This document shows positions 58,285 to 64,000 of a DNA stretch of 64,000 nucleotides, one piece after another. A program made the translations under genes and the position numbers. This DNA is from Ctena decussata. Lineage: Eukaryota > Mollusca > Bivalvia > Lucinida > Lucinidae. The notes under the pieces were generated by a model. The model was not told the origin of the DNA, did no database searches, and saw only the letters and a list, made by a program, of their open reading frames with translations. The stretch covers positions 76,942,203 to 77,006,202 of the forward strand of contig OZ022499.1 of the NCBI GenBank assembly GCA_963989385.1. Reading direction: 5' to 3'. Positions within the stretch are counted from its first letter, which is position 1, and every line of letters begins with the position of its first letter.

Positions 58285-58486
58285 TTAACCCAGCCGACTC
58301 AGTTCGGCCTGGGCATCTACCTGGTCTAATCAGACACTTTGCTAAGCGCTTAAAGGGTAGCTAAGGGTCTAAGCTACCTCCATGCGGACAGCGAAGACTC
58401 TGATCAGACTGGGCGGATGCCCAGGCTGATCTGAGTCTGAGCTGGGCGCATAACCAGTTTGTTGGTTTTCTTGTGTCGCGGCTCAA
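58285..58486. mobile_element. Partial duplicate of the adjacent MITE
   Basis: Repeats 58017-58208 from CCGACTCAGTTCGGCCTGGG onward at near identity but lacks the left end. A ~75-bp spacer separates the two copies. Confidence 0.8.
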
Positions 58487-58585
58487 ATATTAATTTCTCT
58501 TAAACAAGAGTTCATGATATTTAAAAATAATTGCTGAACACAGGATGGGTTTATGAGTCTTAATTATTAATTTTCTCCTCAACAG

Positions 58586-58768
58586 GATGAGTTTATGATA
58601 TCGGACCGAGTGGCCCTACAGTTGGCAGGTCTACAAGCTCAAGTTGTTCTCGGTGCCTATGAGGAGGGAAAAGACCAGAGGTATCGAGAGGTGGAGCAAT
58701 ATCTATGCAAGAGAGTTCTCAGTGCTCCTTGCAGGGACTGGAGTGAGGAGGTCGCAACTGCTCATAAG
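58586..58768 (+). CDS. Exon: FERM lobe F2, second half
   Basis: Acceptor TTTCTCCTCAACAG, donor AAG|GTAGTC, 61 codons, phase 0/0. It starts DEFMISDRVALQLAGLQAQV, an acyl-CoA-binding-protein-like F2 helix. The Leu-Gln-x-Gln motif (QLAGLQAQVVLGAYEEG) is highly conserved in myosin FERM domains. Near the end is a Cys-Arg-Asp-Trp segment before the next helix. A palindromic MITE begins about ten bases after the donor (58778), so almost no intron sequence separates the exon from the insertion. Confidence 0.92.
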
Positions 58769-58777
58769 GTAGTCTTG

Positions 58778-58998
58778 ACCCTTAAAGCGCAAAAAATGCA
58801 GATGACAAAATTTGCATCAGCAAAATTTTGAAGAAAAAAAAAATAAAAAAAATAAATCAAGCTATATCATATTGTGAATACAAAGACTACAGGGCAAACA
58901 GGGTAGACCCAGATGAGGTGGCTCATGATGAGCCACCTCATCTGGATTTTTGCTGTTTGCAAATTCAGCTGTTTTTGTTTTCGGTACGTTTAGGGTTA
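58778..58998 (+). mobile_element. Palindromic MITE, family A, abutting a splice donor
   Basis: From CCCTTAAAGCGCAAAAAATG to GTACGTTTAGGGTTAA, hairpin GAGGTGGCTCATGATGAGCC then ACCTC. It starts ten bases after the donor of the F2 exon ending at 58768. Confidence 0.85.
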
Positions 58999-59081
58999 AC
59001 TTATATTGCAAATGAATAAAAATGAAATAAATAAATATTTAAGTAAAACCAGCTCATGTAATCTGTTGACCCATATACATG

Positions 59082-59262
59082 TACAGTAGAACTTCATTGG
59101 CTCGAACTGGCTTGGAACCATGAAAATTAGTTCCAGCCAAGGGTAGTTCTAGCCATCTAGGGTTGGTTCATATATAAATTGACCTCTAGGGACCAAGAAA
59201 ACAGTTCTAGCCAGGCAGGGTTAACGAGTAATCAGGGTTTGAGCCATTAAAGTTCTACTGTA
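59082..59262. mobile_element. MITE with TACAGTAGAACTT ends
   Basis: TACAGTAGAACTTCATTGGC and GCCATTAAAGTTCTACTGTA are inverted ends; the interior includes repeated AGTTCYAGCCA motifs. It lies in the intron before the F3 exon. Confidence 0.8.
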
Positions 59263-59446
59263 GTTCATATATTTGCAGGTCAAAATTCAATTTGGTTTGT
59301 TGTGTGAAAAATTAACTTTAAGCCTTGGTGTTAGTATTGTGTATGATCAGATCTTTTTCTAGATGAATGGGTACACTTTCAGGGGAAGTAACTCTGCTAT
59401 TTTTCATTATAACTTTAAACTGACTGGTTCCTTGCTTTTATTCTAG

Positions 59447-59851
59447 CATTATGGAACTGGTAAAACAGAGCTGGAAGCCAAAGTGTGGTATTTGACTTGT
59501 GTAAAACAGTTTCCGCTCTACGGGTGTACATTATTTCCAATCACTCACAAAGGATTATGGTCTCACTCCAGTGACGCTTTGTTAGCGATAAACATGGATG
59601 GAGTAAAATTCGTACGTGCCAAAGACAAATATGTCATTCACGATTTTAAATACTCTGAAATAGAATCTATAGCCCTTGATCCAAATGATAATTATGTTAC
59701 AATGGAATTAAAGAATGATGTGGCCAAAGACTGTCCTCAACGATGTTTCATGTTCGAGACTAATCATAAAGAAGATGTGGGAAATCTGATCTCCAGTTAC
59801 TCCCCGGTACATGCGGTGTGGCTCAAGCCGGACTACGAGGGAGTGAAGAAG
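59447..59851 (+). CDS. Exon: end of F2 and complete FERM lobe F3
   Basis: Acceptor TTGCTTTTATTCTAG, donor AAG|GTACGT, 135 codons, phase 0/0. It opens HYGTGKTELEAKVWYLTCVK, the last F2 helix, whose Ala-Lys-x-x-Tyr/Trp-Leu motif leads into F3. Lobe F3 then reads FPLYGCTLFPITHKGLWSH, DALLAINMDGVKFV, IESIALDPND and ends near DVGNLISSYSP. This is a PH/PTB-like fold, the usual pocket for receptor-tail peptides. After the F3 helix it adds VWLKPDYEGVKK, which is not part of the fold and suggests a further C-terminal segment. If the donor is not used, the frame runs on for ~30 codons to a stop at 59948-59950. Confidence 0.93.
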
Positions 59852-59967
59852 GTACGTAGATTTAGTCTTGATAGTCCTTTACAAAGATCAGCACTTTTTG
59901 ACACAGCAAGAAATTTTCACATTTCACCAGTAGGTTCCATATATTGTTGATATGAACAGGAAAGGCC

Positions 59968-60197
59968 ATGTTCAGACAAGAGACTACGCTCCAGAGTAGA
60001 AGGGGTAACATGGATAATATAAGGGATAATTTTCATTATTTTTCCGTAAAAACATAAATTGTGACCACTCATTGGAACTGTTTTACGAAGACGGTTCAAG
60101 ACAGTTTTAATGAGGGGGCCACAACATATGTTTTCATGATAAATAAGAAAAACATCTCTTAATTATCTTTAAAACCCTACTTTATCTGGAGCTTCGC
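59968..60197. mobile_element. MITE with GTGACCACTCATTGGAAC core
   Basis: Same family, diverged: TTGTGACCACTCATTGGAAC and AGACAGTTTTAATGAGGGGG, outer arms with GGGATAATTTTCATTATT. It lies just past the F3 exon. Confidence 0.7.
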
Positions 60198-60826
60198 ATA
60201 GATTTGCACCTGACCTGAGTGTTCATTCATGTCCTAAGGACTGATATATTTTATTAAGAAACACCTTGATTTTCATACAGATCTGAACCTTTGTTTTTCT
60301 GGCATTATTTTGTAAAGATTTTCAGTGTCCTACAGAAAATGTGACAATTTCTTGCATGCAGCGCAAAAAAAAAAGAATTGTCATTAGAACTTAACTACTT
60401 TCACTTAACTTATGTTGTATTTGTGATTTTATAAAGTCCTGTATTGTAATTTGTTTGTTGTATCTTTTGTTGTATATTGTAAGTTCATAAAATGAATAAC
60501 TTCCATGAAGTTTTTCTAATCAACCACATTTTATCTTTCGTTACTACACATGCACAGTTTTATATTGTCAGATGGTATTTACAGACTTTAAAGTTTCTGA
60601 CGGAAGTCCAGCTAAGGCCAGGTTTTTATGATACCATAATGATTCTAATATAAAATGGGGTCTTTTCCCCCTCACTTTTTTGACCCCCAAAATTGTAAAT
60701 CATTCATGTGTCATTTTGCTATAAGATGGATTTTACCCCTCCAAGTCAGTCCCAAAATCTAGATCTGTCTCAAAGATGGATAAAGAAAAAAATTTAGATC
60801 TGTCTTAAGGCAACTCTGGATTTTTA
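60198..60826. other. Downstream intron or flank, no exon found
   Basis: The F3 exon's donor at 59852 requires a downstream exon. I searched this stretch and 61857-64000 for an acceptor plus open frame and found none convincing. Confidence 0.45.
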
Positions 60827-61517
60827 TACCCCGCCACACGTTAGTGGCGGGGTATTATGTTTTCCCGCTGGCTGTCCGTGTGTCTGTCCGTCCGTCGTAC
60901 GTACGTCCGTCCGTCCGTCCGGTCGTCCGTCCGTCCGTGAGCACTTCGTTTCCGTTCGATAACTTGAGTATTTATTAACGGATTTTATTCATACATGGCA
61001 TGTGCATTGGTCTTGGGAAGATCTCGGTTGGGATTGTTAATGGGCAAATTTCGATGTCTCCTTATGGAGTTATTGCCCTTTTCATGGCCCCTGCCCTAGG
61101 GCTATATACATGTATGAAATAATGAAAAAAAATGTATAAAATTAGAGTCGAAAGGGATTTTTCTGAAACTTGTAACAAATTATCATATTGATATAAGCTT
61201 TATGTCTTGATCAAAATTTTGTCCCCCAGTTGTTATCTGCCCCTGACACATGCTGTATACATGTATGAAATCATGAAAAAATCAATATAAAATCAGATTT
61301 TCGGTATATCTTGATGAAATTTCATAGAAATGATTAAAATAACATAAGCTTTCTGTTACAAGAAGTATTAAGTCCACATAGGTTACCTGCCCCTGCCCCA
61401 GAGCTATATACATGTATAAAATTAAGAAAAAATTCTGTTCATGAGGTTCATGTCATGATAAAAAAAAATGTATAAAAGATAGAAGACGGGGTATTGGTTT
61501 GCAGTGGCGGGGTATTA
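60827..61517 (+). repeat. Repeat with TACCCCGCCAC hairpin ends
   Basis: TTATACCCCGCCACACGTTA then GTGGCGGGGTATTATG; a GTCCGTCCGTCC microsatellite; TATACATGTATGAAAT motifs repeated at ~61100, 61260 and 61405; and GCAGTGGCGGGGTATTACG at the right end. Confidence 0.8.
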
Positions 61518-61649
61518 CGCAGTCGTTTACGATGCTTTTATTGAGATTGTTTTTTGGAGTGGAAAGACCATTTTGTATCAGAATTACTAGGCTGATTTAG
61601 ATATTTGTGGTTATTCATGAGGGATAAAACAGAGTATCAAAACATTGTT

Positions 61650-61856
61650 TCCCAGAGCTGTAGATAAAAGAGAGTATTTGATGATAATTGAGGGATAATT
61701 TTTCTAATTTAAAATCTAAACCATATGTTTTGACCCAGCATCTGAACCGTCTCGATGAGATGGTTCAGATGAGGGGTCACAACATATGCTTTTCAGCAGA
61801 ATTAACAAAAATTATCTCTAATTATCACTAAATACACCTTGTTATCTAGAGCTCTA
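61650..61856. mobile_element. MITE with TTTTGACCCAGCATCTGAAC core
   Basis: Outer ends CCAGAGCTGTAGATAAAAGA and TTATCTAGAGCTCT, hairpin TGAACCGTCTCGATGAGATG then GTTCA. Confidence 0.8.
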
Positions 61857-62180
61857 AGTTTTCAGGTAAAAAGATCAGTGTACCCTAATTGCTACTATTA
61901 GAGACACCCCTAAAGGTCCACATTTTTCATATATTCGTTGATTTATCCATGTGCTTGTGTTTATTTGTTTCTTCATTCACTCACTCATTTATTTCATTGT
62001 ATCACATGATTTCATATATTCATTCATATTCTCATTTTCATCTATCATTAGCCTGTGAAGAAGGTTTGTTGTTTTCTATTTTCCCTCCAAATTCCCCTGG
62101 CATGATCACTATATCCAAGCAATGTCAACACTACTCAGCATGACATTTTAATGAAATCACTGAATCTCAGAAATAACCCT

Positions 62181-62518
62181 ACACAACAGGTTATAATCGA
62201 TTCCGCTAATTTTCGCTTCCTGCAGAGACTGTACGTCATATATGGCTTCCGCCGAGACTGTCCGCGAACTCTTGCTTCCTGCAGAGACTACTGTCCTCGA
62301 AAAATGGCTTCCTGCAGAGACTGTCCGCGTGATTCTGCTTCCTGCCGAGAGCCTCGGCAGGAAGCAGAATCATGCTGACAGTCTCTGCAGGAAGCTATTT
62401 ATCATGTACAGAAGTCTTGGCAGGAAGCAAGAGTTCGCGGACAGTCTCGGCAGAAGCCATATATGATGTACAGTCTCTGCAGGAAGCGAAAATTGGCGGA
62501 ATAGATTATACCCTGTGT
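62181..62518. mobile_element. 338-bp palindromic MITE with repeated CTGCAGAGACTGT
   Basis: ACACAACAGGTTATAATCGA at the left pairs with the right end ATAGATTATACCCTGTGT; the arms share TTCCGCTAATTTTCGCTTCC, GTACGTCATATATGGCTTC and GACTGTCCGCGAACTCTTGC. The centre is TTCCTGCCGAGAGCCTCGGC then AGGAA. Confidence 0.9.
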
Positions 62519-62737
62519 ACACCCCAATTTTTGGTTATTTGAAACAGCAAAAATTAAGAATTTCATTCATGAAGAATAGTTTAAGGCTAACAAGTCAGTA
62601 AAATGTTGACATTGTTTTAACTTTCTTTGAAATTAACACTCCACATACATGTAATATCTCAAAACTGACATGTAAGATAGTTTGAGCAGCTTATCATGAT
62701 GAACATGAAAGGTCATTACTATTTTTAACGGAAGTGT

Positions 62738-62826
62738 GTCCTGCCAGCCGGCTGGCAGGAGACTTTTTGGACTCCTGCCAGCCGGCTGTCACTAGACCTA
62801 AAGGTCTCCTGCCAGCCTGCCACTGG
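62738..62826. repeat. Clustered CTCCTGCCAGCCGGCTGGCAGGAG palindromes
   Basis: TCCTGCCAGCCGGCTGGCAG, then ACTCCTGCCAGCCGGCTG and GTCTCCTGCCAGCCTGCC: three repeats of one palindromic unit. Confidence 0.8.
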
Positions 62827-63097
62827 AATACTGATAAAGAAATGGCATTTTGCATGGCATAAAGACAAGACAGCTATATTTTATTGTATTAAACGTTAAA
62901 ACAGATAGATATTATATTCACTTTGATCAAGTTTGAAGTTAATTGTGGTAATAGCATGAAACTATTAGAAAACAGTTAAGCAAATCTGATGTAAATTTTT
63001 GCTTTTTTTTGTTCTTTATCCCTTTTATTATTGTCTGGAAGTTATTTAATCATTTACACAAATAGCTCCAAGAATATATGTACATCATATATACACA

Positions 63098-63400
63098 TAC
63101 CGTAATCGACCCATTTACCGCACCCTGCGCTTAACTTTTTCAAAATTGCAACAAAAAGATGTGGTTTAAATGTATTTAATAACCGCACACTCAGAACAAT
63201 GAAATGCAGGGTGACTGGAAAGAGGCAACATGGGTAGGACTGGAAATGCTTTGTGTTTATACTTTTCATGAGTTCCCTGTTAATTATTGGGTTTTGTGAG
63301 AGTTTCAAAGAAAAAGCAGTGTGCGCTTGTGCAGTTTGTCCGGAAATGGCCTTGGTGTACGGTTATAGGGGCATGTGCGGTAAATGGGTCGATTACGGTA
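63098..63400. mobile_element. MITE with TACCGTAATCGACCCATTTA ends
   Basis: Second copy, with the interior inverted relative to 38122-38471. A degenerate end of the same type is at ~43800-43840. Confidence 0.88.
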
Positions 63401-63725
63401 ATACATATACGTTGAAGGAAAAAAATTACACAAAATTTAATACTGGTTACCAACCATCACAGTCAAGCTATTCGCTATAGTTGTATTTTTACTGTTCAGT
63501 CAGGCAAAATTGTTTCTTTACATATTCTTCCCACTAAGAAATATACTATAGATTTATAATATGAAACTACCATTTATCCTAAAGGCAACTGTGCAGACAA
63601 AATACGCATATAAAATTTAAGTGAAAATTGCTAAGTAGTGTATTGAGTTAGTTCCCTTGCAAAGTATAATTTGAGTTACTTCCCTTGGAAAATCTATTTA
63701 TAGAATGTCCCTCTTATTTGTGTTT

Positions 63726-64000
63726 TTAGCTCACCTGAGCACGAAGTGCTCAGGGTGAGCTTTTGGGATACCGTGATGTCTGTCCTACGTGTGGACGTCC
63801 GGACGGACGTCCGTCAACTTTTGCTTGTGTACACTCTAGAGGGCACAGTTTTGATCCAATCTTCATGAAACTTTGTCAGAATGTTTATCTCTATAAAATC
63901 TAGGCCAAGTTCGAAACTGGGTCATGTCGGGTCAAAAACTAGGTCACTAGGTCAAATATTAGAAAAACCTTGTGTACGCTCTAGAGGTCACAGTTTGATC
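63726..64000 (+). repeat. Start of a further GCTCACC-type repeat (runs off the window)
   Basis: TTTAGCTCACCTGAGCACGA followed by AGTGCTCAGGGTGAGCTTTT forms the terminal hairpin; then GGACGTCCGGACGGACGTCC. The interior text differs from copies 1-3. Confidence 0.75.

Larger units (their letters stand above)
14505..59851 (+). other. Gene span: MyTH4-FERM tail protein, probably unconventional myosin (partial)
   Basis: Ten exons on the + strand read as one tail: acidic segment, proline-rich linker, MyTH4 domain, then FERM lobes F1, F2 and F3, about 849 codons in all. MyTH4-FERM modules bind microtubules and cargo or adhesion-receptor tails and are found in myosin classes VII, X, XV and XXII, PLEKHH/MAX-1 proteins and some plant kinesins. 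A long proline-rich linker before a MyTH4-FERM unit fits a myosin best; PLEKHH proteins normally have PH domains there and I see none. No motor or IQ exons are present, so the 5' part should lie upstream. The final exon ends at a consensus donor, so a second module or a short C-terminus should lie downstream. The class cannot be fixed from this window. Confidence 0.8.

Noticed and set aside
62191..62466. Cysteine-rich small frame (CRDYCPRKMASCRDCPRDSASC)
   Set aside because: It is the translation of a palindromic MITE built on repeated CTGCAGAGACTG; no start or splice support.

Overview
This is eukaryotic, intron-rich, AT-rich DNA crowded with short palindromic transposons. Several repeat families (long repeats opening with a GCTCACC hairpin, tRNA-headed SINEs with an ATCA-type tail, and hairpin MITEs) look like those of bivalve molluscs. 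A venerid-type clam is my best guess; that is inference, not proof.

The main host gene lies on the + strand and spans at least 14505-59851. Ten well-supported exons encode an acidic segment, a proline-rich linker, one MyTH4 domain and one complete FERM domain (F1, F2, F3). This is the tail of a MyTH4-FERM protein, most probably an unconventional myosin. No motor domain lies in the window, so the 5' part should be upstream. The last exon ends in a good splice donor, so the gene continues past 59851. Nine of these exons are phase 0 at both ends or join cleanly; weaker candidate exons are at 6624-6716, 14199-14253, 35125-35194 and 46478-46591.

The ~22.4 kb intron between 14727 and 37176 holds the most unusual object: a ~10.4 kb DNA transposon (24560-34940) with 65-bp terminal inverted repeats (one mismatch) and an apparent 6-bp target duplication AGAACA. 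It carries a two-exon minus-strand gene (34066-30340, ~1104 aa) that joins an OTU cysteine-protease-like domain to a DDE-transposase-like region. That gene is enclosed by a second, inner pair of inverted repeats (29790/34577) with about ten copies of an 18-bp iteron. The left half of the element holds a ~2.6 kb fold-back structure whose arms are inverted arrays of a 45-bp (15-codon) repeat.

Most other introns are made of repeats: palindromic MITE families (several sharing a hairpin core with compensatory stem changes), three SINE copies, two hAT-like remnants that keep zinc-finger coding, long tandem-structured repeats (3306-4343, 17567-18637, 40523-42424, 47150-51361, 63726-64000) and minisatellites. 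One array (45087-45921) consists of eight tandem copies of an intron/exon boundary of the host gene itself. Stretches where I see nothing are listed as such.
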